Below are positions 18,803 through 27,628 of a DNA stretch of 64,000 bases, in pieces. The DNA comes from Massilia rubra (GTDB lineage: Bacteria > Pseudomonadota > Gammaproteobacteria > Burkholderiales > Burkholderiaceae_D). Location of the stretch: contig NZ_VUYU01000029.1 in NCBI RefSeq assembly GCF_011682065.1, positions 1 to 64,000 of the forward strand, in the 5' to 3' direction. Position 1 is the first letter of the stretch; every line of letters begins with the position of its first letter. The notes beneath the pieces are model-generated. The model was given only the letters and a program-made list of their open reading frames with translations. It was not told the DNA's origin and ran no database searches. The translations under genes were made by a program, and so were the position numbers.

Positions 18803-18818
18803 TGCACTTAAAGGTCCA
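18803..18818 (-). promoter_or_regulatory. Possible sigma54 promoter of PEP-CTERM paralog A
   Basis: On the minus strand, TGGACCTTTAAGTGCA keeps the invariant GG and GC ten bases apart; other positions fit only partly. ACCGGT lies about 30 bp further upstream (18845-18850), as it also does ahead of the sigma54-like site of the PEP-CTERM gene at 50041. Confidence 0.3.
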
Positions 18819-18919
18819 CCCACGCTCATGCATCCAAGGTGGCTACCGGTGGCGCGCTAGCCGTGCCGCGTGGTTCATCAGCGACCAAGCGGTGCGGCTG
18901 TTGCGCTTGCGCGCCGGAT

Positions 18920-19630
18920 TCAGGCGCGCTTGCGGCGGGCACTGAAGCCGAGAATGCCCAGGCCGGCCAGCAGCATGGCCCAGGTGCCTGGTTCAGGAAC
19001 GGGCGAGACGTCGATTTCGGTCAGCGAGTGCAGGCGCCCGGTCATGCTCATCAGCGCGTTGTCGCTAGTACGCAGCCAGGTATGCGAGAACTCGGCGCGG
19101 TTGACATCGCCAAGCGAGAGTTGCAGCGGGAGCTCGCCATTCGGCAGCCACGTGCCAGCGCTGTTGTCGAGGATGATATAGGTGGAAAATGGCCATCCGC
19201 CTGCGCCCAACATGAAGCGGTCCAATGGATCCCATGAGTACATATCGTTTTCAATACGGATATGGCTCAGCGCGCGCGACTCGGTCGATGTCGGAACGCC
19301 TTTGTCGTACACGGTAAAGGTCAACTTGTCCGTCGTAGCTGGCGCGGGTTGGTACGTATATCCCCCTGACGCAGTGGCGTCAGGCAGCTGTCCATACGTG
19401 CTGTAATTCGGATCGAACGCCATCTCTGAATCGTACGAGAAGCGCCCCACGACTTGCTGATCGACTGCGACCACGCTGCCGGGCACGCTGCCGGTGCTCA
19501 CGCCTTCTTCCGTTTGTTGAAACACGTTTCGTACCGATTCAATCGTCGTCGTAAATTCAAAGACGTGAACCTTGGCCTGGGCAGGCGCGCATAATGCCAA
19601 TGCCGTCAATGCAGTCGCGATATATTTCAT
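18920..19630 (-). CDS. PEP-CTERM sorting-domain protein, paralog B
   Basis: 236 residues from the ATG at 19630-19628. A longer reading from 19669 would add a non-signal prefix. The signal peptide is MKYIATALTALALCAPAQA. The body (FEFTTTIESVRN, VVGRFSYDSEM, KLTFTVYDKG) parallels paralog A, and the last ~25 residues are nearly identical, including VPEPG and the RRKRA end. It is probably secreted and sorted by an exosortase encoded elsewhere. It is transcribed away from the S9 peptidase gene from a separate sigma70-like promoter. Confidence 0.85.
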   Translation of the reverse strand: MKYIATALTALALCAPAQAKVHVFEFTTTIESVRNVFQQTEEGVSTGSVPGSVVAVDQQVVGRFSYDSEMAFDPNYSTYGQLPDATASGGYTYQPAPATTDKLTFTVYDKGVPTSTESRALSHIRIENDMYSWDPLDRFMLGAGGWPFSTYIILDNSAGTWLPNGELPLQLSLGDVNRAEFSHTWLRTSDNALMSMTGRLHSLTEIDVSPVPEPGTWAMLLAGLGILGFSARRKRA

Positions 19631-19657
19631 AGTATTCCAATAATCATCTATTGTTGC

Positions 19658-19686
19658 ATTATAGTACATTTCATTTTTGCAATCAA
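19658..19686 (-). promoter_or_regulatory. Sigma70 promoter of PEP-CTERM paralog B
   Basis: On the minus strand TTGATT (19686-19681) is followed after exactly 17 bases by a perfect TATAAT (19663-19658), about 28 bases before the start codon. Confidence 0.55.
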
Positions 19687-19813
19687 TACAGGCATTGGGC
19701 CTTGCTACCTATCCCAAGCCCCATCTTTCGGCTGCTCTTGCGATACGAACTTGGTATGATGCCGGGGCCATTTCGTATCGTCTGGCACTTTTATGACTCT
19801 TGGGGACATTGCA

Positions 19814-21877
19814 ATGATGGGACGTTTGTTCATATTGGGAGCGGCCACGCTGGCCGCCGGTAGCGCGCTGGCCGCGCCGCGTGGTTTCACCATCGAAGAC
19901 CTGGTGAAGATGGAGCGGGTCGGTTCACCGGCGCTCTCGCCCGACGCCTCGCGCGTGGTCTACACGGTGCGCAGCACCAATGTGGAGAAGAACCGCGGCA
20001 ACACGCAACTGTGGATGATCGACCTGCGCAGCGCCAAGCCGACCCCGGTCAGGCTGACCGAGGGCGAATCGAACAGCACCGATCCCGAATGGTCGCCCAA
20101 GGGCGACGCCATCTATTTCCTGTCGGCCCGCTCGGGCTCGTCGCAGGTATGGCGCCAGCCGGTCTCAAGCAGCGGCACCGGTGGCGAGGCCGTCAAGGTC
20201 ACCGACCTGCCGCTCGACGTCGATAACTTCCGCCTCTCGCCGGCCGGCGACCGCCTTGCCATGAGCCTGGCCGTGTTCCGCGATTGCACCGACCTGGCCT
20301 GCACCAAGACGCGCCTGGACGAGAAGACCAAAAACAAATCGAGCGGCAAGGTCTACGACCGCCTGTTCGTGCGCCACTGGGATACCTGGTCGGACGGCCG
20401 CAACAATGTGCTCTACAGCGCAGCGATCGACGCCGCCGGCAGGGTCACTGCCGCCCCGGTCAGCCTGTCGGGCAGCATCGACGGCGACGTGCCCTCGAAA
20501 CCATTCGGCGACCGCGAGGAATACCGCTTCAGCCCGGACGGCAAGAGCGTCGTGTTCAACGTGCGCGTAGCCGGCAAGACCGAAGCCTGGTCGACCAATT
20601 TCGATATTTACCAAACCGCTGCCACCGGCGGCGCGCCGCGCAACCTGACCGCCGACAATCCGGCCTGGGACAGCAAACCGGCCTTTTCGCCGGATGGAAA
20701 AACGCTGGCCTGGCTGGCCATGAGCCGCCCCGGATTCGAGGCCGACCGCTTCCGCCTGGTGCTGCTCGATGTCGCCAGCGGCAAGAAGCGCGTCGTGGCA
20801 GAAAGCTGGGACCGTTCGATTGCCGACTACAAATGGCGCGACGATGGCAAGGCGCTGCTCGCCACCGCCGACGACCTGGGCCAGCACCGCCTGTTCTCGA
20901 TCGACGCCGCCAGCGGCAAGGTGGCGCCATTGAGCGACAAGGGCTACGTCAGCGCGTTTGACGCGCGCGGCAAGACCGTGGTGATGGCGCAGGCTAACCT
21001 GCAATCGGGCGCGCAGCTGTTCAAGAGCACCAATGGCGGCGCCCCAGTCCAGTTGACGCAGTTGAACAGCGAGCTGCTGGCCGATGTGCGCTTTGGCGAA
21101 TCGGAACAGTTTTCCTTCACCGGCGCCAAGGGCGAAACCGTCTACGGCCACGTGATGAAACCGTGGGACGCCAAGCCGGGCGTGAAGTATCCGGTGGCGT
21201 TTCTGGTGCACGGCGGCCCGCAGGGCAGCTTCGGCAACTCGTGGAGCTACCGCTGGAATCCGCAGACCTACGCCGGCGCCGGTTACGCGACCGTGTTCAT
21301 CGACTTCCACGGCTCCACCGGCTACGGCCAGGGCTTCACCGATTCGATCAGCGGCGACTGGGGCGGCGCACCGCTGGAAGACCTGAAAAAGGGCATGGAC
21401 GCGGCTGTCAAAAAATATGCGTGGCTCGACCGCGAGCGCAGCTGCGCGCTGGGCGCGTCGTACGGCGGCTACATGATGAACTGGATCGCCGGTAACTGGC
21501 CGGAGGGCTTCCGCTGCCTGGTCAACCACGACGGCGTGTTCGACGCGCGCGGCATGGCCTACGCCACCGAGGAACTCTGGTTCACCGAGTGGGAAAACAA
21601 GGGCACCTACGTGGACAACGCGGCGCTGTACGAAAAGTTCAACCCGGTCCATTTCGTCAAGAACTGGAAGACGCCGATGCTGGTGGTGCAGGGCGACCTG
21701 GACTTCCGCATTCCGACCTCGCAGGCGCTCGGCACCTTCACCGCGCTGCAGCGCCAGGGCGTGGAAAGCAAGCTGCTGGTGTTCCCGGACGAGAATCACT
21801 GGGTCCTGAAACCGGCCAACTCGGTGCTGTGGCATCACACGGTCAAGGATTGGCTCGACCGTCACCTGGCGCGCTGA
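19814..21877 (+). CDS. S9-family (prolyl oligopeptidase-type) serine peptidase
   Basis: 687 residues from ATG 19814; 19793 and 19817 are alternatives, and GGGG at 19802-19805 suits 19814/19817. The signal peptide MMGRLFILGAATLAAGSALA points to export. Residues about 30-420 are a beta-propeller with SPDASRVVYTV, EWSPKGDAIYFLSA and YRFSPDGKSVVF blades. The alpha/beta-hydrolase domain follows, with the nucleophile in GASYGGYM (Ser about 549), the Asp in GDLDFRIP and the His in ENHWV. This is a complete Ser-Asp-His triad of the acylaminoacyl-peptidase/DPP type, acting on oligopeptides in the periplasm. Confidence 0.9.
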   Translation: MMGRLFILGAATLAAGSALAAPRGFTIEDLVKMERVGSPALSPDASRVVYTVRSTNVEKNRGNTQLWMIDLRSAKPTPVRLTEGESNSTDPEWSPKGDAIYFLSARSGSSQVWRQPVSSSGTGGEAVKVTDLPLDVDNFRLSPAGDRLAMSLAVFRDCTDLACTKTRLDEKTKNKSSGKVYDRLFVRHWDTWSDGRNNVLYSAAIDAAGRVTAAPVSLSGSIDGDVPSKPFGDREEYRFSPDGKSVVFNVRVAGKTEAWSTNFDIYQTAATGGAPRNLTADNPAWDSKPAFSPDGKTLAWLAMSRPGFEADRFRLVLLDVASGKKRVVAESWDRSIADYKWRDDGKALLATADDLGQHRLFSIDAASGKVAPLSDKGYVSAFDARGKTVVMAQANLQSGAQLFKSTNGGAPVQLTQLNSELLADVRFGESEQFSFTGAKGETVYGHVMKPWDAKPGVKYPVAFLVHGGPQGSFGNSWSYRWNPQTYAGAGYATVFIDFHGSTGYGQGFTDSISGDWGGAPLEDLKKGMDAAVKKYAWLDRERSCALGASYGGYMMNWIAGNWPEGFRCLVNHDGVFDARGMAYATEELWFTEWENKGTYVDNAALYEKFNPVHFVKNWKTPMLVVQGDLDFRIPTSQALGTFTALQRQGVESKLLVFPDENHWVLKPANSVLWHHTVKDWLDRHLAR

Positions 21878-21878
21878 G

Positions 21879-22784
21879 ATGGGCGAGCGGCACGCTTGGA
21901 TGTTTGCGGCGCTGCTGGGCGGGGCGCTCGCGCCATGCGCCGCCGCGCCGGCCGTGCGGGCGCCGGCCGGCACGCCGGCGGCCTTCATCGGCGCGTTCTA
22001 CCGCGATTATTTTGCCGATCCGGCAGCGGCCAGGAAGCGCCATGTGGACAGCGGGGCGTTCTATTCGAGCGGCCTGCGTGCGTTAATGGCCGCCAACCGC
22101 GCCGCCTGCGCCAGGACCGAACGCCAGGACAGCAAATGCGGCTGGGATGTCGACGGCGACGAATTCCTGCACACGCAGGAGAGCGATCCGGCGCTGACCC
22201 TGGCCTCGTCCGGCTTCGCGGCCAAGCCGGCCGGGGTCAACGCGGTGGATGTGCGCTTTCGGGTGTTTCCGGACGATCCGTACTACGAGCGCGCGCTGCG
22301 CTATGTGCTGGTGCGCGAAAACGGCCAGTGGCGCGTCGACGATGTGATCGATGAAGAGAAGGGCGCGTATTCGCCCCGCCACGGCTTGCGTCGCCGTATT
22401 GCGGACGAAAACAGGCAGGCCAACGCCAGCGCGCTCGACGTGGCCGAGACGGCGCTTTGGGTGAACGGTTTTATCCAAAGCGAGGCGGTGGAATCGTTTG
22501 CCCGCTTTGCCGCGTTTCCGCTGGCCGTGTGCGAGACCAAGGGCGCTTGCCTGTCGTACCAGCGGAACGACGCGCGCCTGCCAGCCCTGGTGAGGCTTCT
22601 CAGCCTCAGTTATTTCGATAGGGGCACCGTGGCGCCCGGCGTACCCGCGCGCGCGAAGCGGGCAGGCAAGGCGCCGGGCGAGGGCAGCGTGATACGCAGC
22701 GGCCCGTTCGACTACACCTTCCAGGGCGGCTTGTGGTGGCTGACGCGTGTCGATATGCGGCGCCCGCCGGTCCGTCAACGCTAG
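21879..22784 (+). CDS. Secreted protein, DUF3828-like
   Basis: 301 residues, starting one base after the peptidase stop, so translation is probably coupled. A signal peptide ends near CAAAP. The mature part opens with PAAFIGAFYRDYFADP and has YVLVRENGQWRVDDVIDE, the NTF2-like pattern seen in DUF3828 proteins. A second half repeats a catalysis-free fold (FDYTFQGGLWWLTRVDM). The role is unknown; coupling suggests a link to the peptidase. Confidence 0.65.
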   Translation: MGERHAWMFAALLGGALAPCAAAPAVRAPAGTPAAFIGAFYRDYFADPAAARKRHVDSGAFYSSGLRALMAANRAACARTERQDSKCGWDVDGDEFLHTQESDPALTLASSGFAAKPAGVNAVDVRFRVFPDDPYYERALRYVLVRENGQWRVDDVIDEEKGAYSPRHGLRRRIADENRQANASALDVAETALWVNGFIQSEAVESFARFAAFPLAVCETKGACLSYQRNDARLPALVRLLSLSYFDRGTVAPGVPARAKRAGKAPGEGSVIRSGPFDYTFQGGLWWLTRVDMRRPPVRQR

Positions 22785-22801
22785 ACCGGCAGGCTTGCCT
22801 G

Positions 22802-23977
22802 TTACGGATTGATCAGCGGCGCCACGCTGTTGGCGAACACCCAACCCTGTTCTTCATCGGTGTGGATCTGCCAGTTGAAACCGCCGCGGATATCCGGATG
22901 GTTGGCCTTGACCTGGTTCCATGCGCTCACCGCCTGCTCGCGGCTCATGTAATTGGCCGCGTTACTGATCCCGAAGCCCACCACCACCCGGTTCGCCCCC
23001 AGCAAATTGACCCACTGCCTGACATTGTCCGCCACATACGCCGGATCGTTCAGGCCCGGCCCGTCGTAGTACTGCGGCGCGGCGTAATCCATCGCCCCGG
23101 CGGCCACCATGGCGCGGCAGAACTCCTTGTCGATGGCATTCCACGGCGCCGGCGGCGCGGAAATGATGAAGCCTGGATAGCGCTTTTTCAGTTCCAGGCT
23201 AATCCAGATCATTTCAGCGGTATCGGGCTTCTGGTCCGCCTCGAAGGTATTCCAGTCCATGCCGTCGATCCCGCCCAACTGCGTGTGGATGGCGGCAATG
23301 CTGTTGACAAACGCCTGCGATTTGGTCCGGTTCGGAAAACTCATGCCATTGCCGGCGCCGCCCACCGACAGGATGATCTTGCGGCCTTGCGTCGTGCGCG
23401 CATATGCGATGTCGGCTTTCAGGTTGGTCGCCGCGCCGCGTCCGTCGCCCGGCGCGCTGAAGGTGACCGCGCCGGTGGTGCCGGGCGAGCCGCCCACGGG
23501 AACCGCGTGGAACAGGTAGATCAGGTTGTAGCGCGGATGGACGTCGCGAATACGGATCGGGGAGGGCGTCCAGTTCGGATAGTAGCCGCCCACGATCTTT
23601 TTCGCCGCCGGCGTGGCGCAGGTGGTCTGCGCCCAGTACCAGGTGCTGATGGTCGGGGTGGTGCCGTCGCTGCCGTTGCCGGCGACCTGCACCACCTTGT
23701 AGTAAAGGCCGTTCGGCGCATACAACACCACCGTCCCGAGCGGGTAATTGACACCGGCTTGCCAGGTGACGGCGGCGCAAGGCGCCAGCGCGGCCGACGA
23801 TCCCGCATCCGTGCCGACTCCCTCGATTGCGCCGTTGGTGGCGCTTGGCGCTGCGGACGCCGCCAGCGGCGCCGCCGAGACGGCAGGCGGCGCGTCACCG
23901 GACGATCCACCCCCGCAGCCGCTCAGGATGGCGCCGCCGATGGCCGCCATGCCCAAATATTTCAGTAGTTTCTTCAT
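22802..23977 (-). CDS. Surface lipoprotein GH18 chitinase-like protein with CBM5/12 module
   Basis: 391 residues. The lipoprotein leader ends ILSGC, followed by a GGGSSG linker. Residues about 65-115 form a chitin-binding-type module (WQAGVNYPLGTVVLYAPNGLYYKVVQ). A GH18 barrel follows: KIVGGYYPNW, RKIILSVGG, then the catalytic strand IDGMDWNTFEAD, and YAAPQYYDG. The canonical DGxDxDxE reads DGMDWNTFE, so the usual middle Asp is Asn and spacing to the Glu differs; activity may be altered or shifted to another glycan. It lies 54 bases behind the GH64 gene and shares its leader style. Confidence 0.82.
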   Translation of the reverse strand: MKKLLKYLGMAAIGGAILSGCGGGSSGDAPPAVSAAPLAASAAPSATNGAIEGVGTDAGSSAALAPCAAVTWQAGVNYPLGTVVLYAPNGLYYKVVQVAGNGSDGTTPTISTWYWAQTTCATPAAKKIVGGYYPNWTPSPIRIRDVHPRYNLIYLFHAVPVGGSPGTTGAVTFSAPGDGRGAATNLKADIAYARTTQGRKIILSVGGAGNGMSFPNRTKSQAFVNSIAAIHTQLGGIDGMDWNTFEADQKPDTAEMIWISLELKKRYPGFIISAPPAPWNAIDKEFCRAMVAAGAMDYAAPQYYDGPGLNDPAYVADNVRQWVNLLGANRVVVGFGISNAANYMSREQAVSAWNQVKANHPDIRGGFNWQIHTDEEQGWVFANSVAPLINP

Positions 23978-23990
23978 ATCGACTCCGGTT

Positions 23991-24023
23991 GGAAAAATGA
24001 GAAAGGACCGCCAGCGGCGGTCC
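23991..24023 (-). terminator. Intrinsic-terminator-like hairpin between the glucanase and chitinase genes
   Basis: GGACCGCC (24005-24012) and GGCGGTCC (24016-24023) form a perfect 8-bp stem with a 3-base loop. On the minus strand it is followed by TTTCTCATTTTT. It sits 8 bases after the GH64 stop and may attenuate read-through into the chitinase-like gene. Confidence 0.6.
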
Positions 24024-24031
24024 GGGCGGCT

Positions 24032-25948
24032 TTACCAGCCGATGGTCACCGTGGCCGTGGTCGGCGCGGTGCTGTGTACCGACGAGCTGTAATTCCACAC
24101 GTCGTCGTAGGCGAAGCCGTAGGCCAGCTTGTTGATGCTGTGGTCATGCCAGAACTTGGCGTACCAGTTGGCCGGCTGGCCGGCCGGGTAAAACCAGGCC
24201 GCGTCGCTCCAGCGCGCCGGGTCTTCCACCACATGGCGGTTCAGGGCCGCGCACAGCTGCGCCTGGATCTGCAACTGCTTGTGGTAGGCGGGCGTGCCGC
24301 CGACGGTGCCGCTCGGGTCGTCCAGCGCGCCGTTGCCGAGCAGCGCCATGGCGGTGGTCGGTTTGCGCACCTTGTAGGTGCCGGCGCCGTCGGTGAACTG
24401 GAACACGCCGCCCACCACCTGGCCGCTGAAAGTGCCTTGGTCGTTGGTGAAGACCAGCTTCTGGCTGGTGTACTTGTTCCAGATCGCGTTGATGTAGCCG
24501 TCCAGGTAGGTGGCGTTGGCGCCGTTGTTCTGGAAGCTGGCGTGGGCCGGGGCGATGATGCGGTAGGGCGCGTACGGGGCCTGGGCCAGGCCCTTGAACT
24601 GGGCCGGCACGCTGGCGACGAATTGCGAGATCAGCGAGGCGCGCGTTTCGGTCTCGCCCACGGTCTGGTCGTAGCCGCCCAGGCCCTGCAGGCGCAGGGT
24701 TAGGGGGAAGCCGAAGTGGTCGACCCGGGTCGTATTGCCGAAGAAGCCATCCTTGGCCCCGATCGACATTTCGATGAAGTCGAAGTAGACGTCGATGTTC
24801 GGATCGGACGGATTTTCGATATTCGCGCCGGCGTAGCCGAGGTTGCCGTTGACGTCGGCATTGACCTGCAGATACATCGGACTGCCCACGCTCAGGAACA
24901 GGCGCGCCGAATTGAGCGGCGGGATGGTGATCGACTTGAGCTGGGCCAGGTTGTGGAAGTAGTTGGTGTACGGCTTGCCGTTCTTGTTGAGCGCACCGTT
25001 GTCGCCCAGCGCCATGGGAATGAAGCGCCCGCCGGCATCGACGTGGACGTATTTGCCGGTGCTCCAGTCCTTGCCGATGATGGCCCAGTAGACCTGGCTG
25101 TCGGGATATTGCCCGCGCGTGCCGTTGACCATCTTGAAGGTGGTCAACTGGTTCCAGGTGCCGGGATCGGTCGGGGGCGGGGTGGAGGTGGACGGCATCG
25201 GCACGCCCGGCAGGTAGCAGCGCTTGGCCACGCCGGCGATCGGGTCGCCGAAGACGGCGCTGTTGCAGTCGGTGCCGCCGCTCAGGGTCTTGGTGAAGAA
25301 GTTGCCGTTGGCGCCGTACAGCAGCACCTGCGTGCCGCTGAAATTGCAGCGGCCGTTTTCAAGGGCGCAGCGGGTCCAGGTGGTGGGCGCGCGGTCGCAA
25401 TGCTTGGCGCTGCCGGGCAGTGGATCGCCGAACACGCCGGTGGTGCAGGCCGCGCCGCCGGTCACGGTCTGGCTTACGTAGGTGCTGCCGGCGCCGAAAC
25501 GCACGGTCTGCGTGTCGCCGAAGCCGCACTGGCCGTTCTCGTTGGCGCAGAAGGCAAAGCTGCTGGTGATTTCGCAATGCTTGGCCACGCCCGGGGCCGG
25601 ATCGCTGCCGAAGGTGGCGTTGTTGCAACTGGCCGCCCAGTCGAACTTCTTGCTGGTGAAGCTGGAGCCGGCCCCGTAGCGCACGGTCTGGTTGCCGGTG
25701 AAGATGCACTCGCCATTCTCGTCGGCGCAGAAAGTCCATTCCGTGGTCGAGGGGGCCGCGCTGGCGACGGCGGCCTTGGCCGTTGCCGGCATGGCGTCCG
25801 GCGTGCCGATGTTGCTCGAGCGGACAGTGGTGGTGGCGGACATGGTCGGCGCCGGTGCGGAATCGCCGCCGGAGGACGAGCCGCCGCAGCCGTTCAGCAA
25901 ACTAATGCCGAGCACGCCGAGGGAGAGGTAATGCAGCAGTTTTTTCAT
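24032..25948 (-). CDS. Surface lipoprotein GH64 beta-1,3-glucanase with three Cys-rich N-terminal repeats
   Basis: 638 residues from the ATG at 25948-25946, with GGTGA in front. The lipoprotein leader is MKKLLHYLSLGVLGISLLNGC. Three repeats of about 55 residues follow, each W/F-x-x-CA-x-ENG-x-C-x-F...VRYGAGS...C...FG(D/S)P..G.(A)K.C; these are probably carbohydrate-binding and I cannot name the family. From about residue 245 the GH64/thaumatin-like catalytic part shows YFDFIEMSIG, FFGNTTRVDHFGFPLTLRL and YRIIAPAHASF. GH64 enzymes release laminaripentaose from fungal or algal beta-1,3-glucan. With the GH18 partner it suggests attack on fungal walls. Confidence 0.85.
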   Translation of the reverse strand: MKKLLHYLSLGVLGISLLNGCGGSSSGGDSAPAPTMSATTTVRSSNIGTPDAMPATAKAAVASAAPSTTEWTFCADENGECIFTGNQTVRYGAGSSFTSKKFDWAASCNNATFGSDPAPGVAKHCEITSSFAFCANENGQCGFGDTQTVRFGAGSTYVSQTVTGGAACTTGVFGDPLPGSAKHCDRAPTTWTRCALENGRCNFSGTQVLLYGANGNFFTKTLSGGTDCNSAVFGDPIAGVAKRCYLPGVPMPSTSTPPPTDPGTWNQLTTFKMVNGTRGQYPDSQVYWAIIGKDWSTGKYVHVDAGGRFIPMALGDNGALNKNGKPYTNYFHNLAQLKSITIPPLNSARLFLSVGSPMYLQVNADVNGNLGYAGANIENPSDPNIDVYFDFIEMSIGAKDGFFGNTTRVDHFGFPLTLRLQGLGGYDQTVGETETRASLISQFVASVPAQFKGLAQAPYAPYRIIAPAHASFQNNGANATYLDGYINAIWNKYTSQKLVFTNDQGTFSGQVVGGVFQFTDGAGTYKVRKPTTAMALLGNGALDDPSGTVGGTPAYHKQLQIQAQLCAALNRHVVEDPARWSDAAWFYPAGQPANWYAKFWHDHSINKLAYGFAYDDVWNYSSSVHSTAPTTATVTIGW

Positions 25949-26521
25949 GGGACGGTCACCTTGTCGAACGTGGCCGTTGTCTGCGCTCGCTGGTGCAGCG
26001 ATGGCGGCCTTTGTGGTTGGATGCGCACGGGTCGGCGCTGCCGGGCACGCGGAAACTGACGATCGCGTGTGTTGGTAGCGCTTCCAAAATGCGCTGTTTT
26101 TCGGCTCCCGGATCAGCATTGAGGGCACGATTCTCGTCCGGCGCATCGATTTGGTGAAGACGCCGCTCAAGTGGTCGCAGTATCACCGCCTATTAAAGCG
26201 AGGTCAACAGAGGCGAAACGTAATGTAAATTGGGTAAAGGAAAGGAGGAATGGCGTGCCGGTATCGCTTGTTGGCGCTGCCGCGCATGGCCCGCGACGCA
26301 CTGCAAAATTGCCCTGGTGACAGATCCGGACAAGACCACTTGGCGACGTGGATTTTTCGTCCACGGCGATGACCGGTCCGGCACGATGGGCTTGCTCCCA
26401 TACCACTTGATTTGCGCTTAACGACGGGGATGATCGTCATTGGCCCGACATTGGCGGCAAATTCGCGTGCGTTGATGGCGCTTTGGAGCGGGATGGATGC
26501 TGCCGGCACCTATCTGAATAA
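25949..26521. other. Intergenic region upstream of the glucanase gene
   Basis: 573 bp with no credible gene on either strand. ORFs present lack ribosome sites and recognisable products. The one clear signal is the LacI-type palindrome at 26072-26087. The part from about 26180 to 26260 is relatively AT-rich. Confidence 0.5.
26072..26087. promoter_or_regulatory. LacI-family operator candidate
   Basis: TTGGTAGCGCTTCCAA is a 16-bp palindrome with one mismatched pair and the central AGCGCT typical of LacI-family sites such as CelR boxes. It lies about 124 bases upstream of the GH64 start and would make the operon sugar-responsive. The regulator is not in this window. Confidence 0.55.
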
Positions 26522-27628
26522 ATGAAATTATTTCTCCCCATCGCCACAAACGTGGCATTCTGTCAGCGCGCCCGCACGCGGCAGGGCGAACACCCTTACC
26601 ACACTGGAACCCGATTGCCACCCCGTGACTTGAACGATTCGCACTTCCGGCCGCGCTGCGCGCGCTTGCTGCCGGCGGCGGCCCTGATGCTTGCAGCCCT
26701 GGCGCTCGCGGCCTGCGCGCCGGAAAAACCGGCGCCGGGACCCGCCAGGGGCGCGCCGGCGCAACAGAAATTGCCGCCTGTCGTCTACGGCCAGCTGCCG
26801 CCGGAGCTGGCGCGCTATGCCGAGGCCATCGACCGTTCGCGGCTGCCGTATATCCACATCGACTTGCACCAGCCGGACAAGCTGGCGCCGTGGAACAGCA
26901 GCCTGGGCGGCGCAGCTTACCTGCCCGAGGGACAGGAATATCCCGCCGGCCCCGATGGCGTCCCGCTGACCTTGCTGGCGCAGTTCAATTTTGCCGAGAT
27001 GCCGGCGCTGGAGGGGTATCCTAGGCGCGGCATGCTGCAGTTCTATATTTCCGGCAGTAAATCGAAGGGGCATTTTTACGGCGCATCGAGCGAGAGCGCC
27101 AAGCCGTACAATGCCGAACGCGCATTCCTGTCGCTCGCCAGGCAGCGCTGGTTCCGCGTGGTGTACCACCCCACAGTCGTGCAGGACCGCAACAAACTCC
27201 AGCCCACGAAGGTCATCGCCAGCGACAATCTGCCGATGGCGGGCACTTCCGCGCTCACTTTCGAGATCCGCACCGAACCGGTGTCGGTGCAGGACTACCG
27301 CTTCGCGCGCATCCTTGGCCAGCCGCCCTGGGAGCTGTTCAAGCAGTTCGGCGCCAGGCAGGATGCGGTTTCCGAAAACTACGAGACGTTTTCGCAGAAA
27401 TATACAATCGCCAAGCTGGGCGGTTACAGCAATCCGACCCAAACCGACGTGCGGACCGCCCAGCCCGACGGCGACTGGCTGGTGCTGTTCGAGCTGCAAG
27501 GCGGCGGCGTCAAGGGCGGCTTCGACAGCGAATGGGGCGATAGCGGCATGGCCGTGTTCTACATTCGCCGCAAGGACCTGGCGCGGCGCGATTTTTCGAA
27601 CGTGGTCTACTCGTGGGACAACCTCTGA
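26522..27628 (+). CDS. DUF1963 (YwqG-like) lipoprotein, copy 1
   Basis: Up to 368 residues from ATG 26522. The lipoprotein leader, ending LALAAC-APEK, begins only about 35 residues in, so TTG 26615 or 26630 may be the true start. The mature part has the DUF1963 core: DGVPLTLLAQFNFAEMPALEGYPRRGMLQFYI, then YRFARILG and KLGGYSNPTQTD. YwqG-like proteins are usually cytoplasmic and of unclear function, so a lipid-anchored version is unusual. Its stop overlaps the start of a paralog. Confidence 0.75.
   Translation: MKLFLPIATNVAFCQRARTRQGEHPYHTGTRLPPRDLNDSHFRPRCARLLPAAALMLAALALAACAPEKPAPGPARGAPAQQKLPPVVYGQLPPELARYAEAIDRSRLPYIHIDLHQPDKLAPWNSSLGGAAYLPEGQEYPAGPDGVPLTLLAQFNFAEMPALEGYPRRGMLQFYISGSKSKGHFYGASSESAKPYNAERAFLSLARQRWFRVVYHPTVVQDRNKLQPTKVIASDNLPMAGTSALTFEIRTEPVSVQDYRFARILGQPPWELFKQFGARQDAVSENYETFSQKYTIAKLGGYSNPTQTDVRTAQPDGDWLVLFELQGGGVKGGFDSEWGDSGMAVFYIRRKDLARRDFSNVVYSWDNL

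Noticed and set aside
24074-26059. Long plus-strand open frames opposite the glucanase gene
   Set aside because: The minus-strand protein has clear GH64 motifs, lipobox and Cys repeats; the plus frames have no motif or ribosome site.
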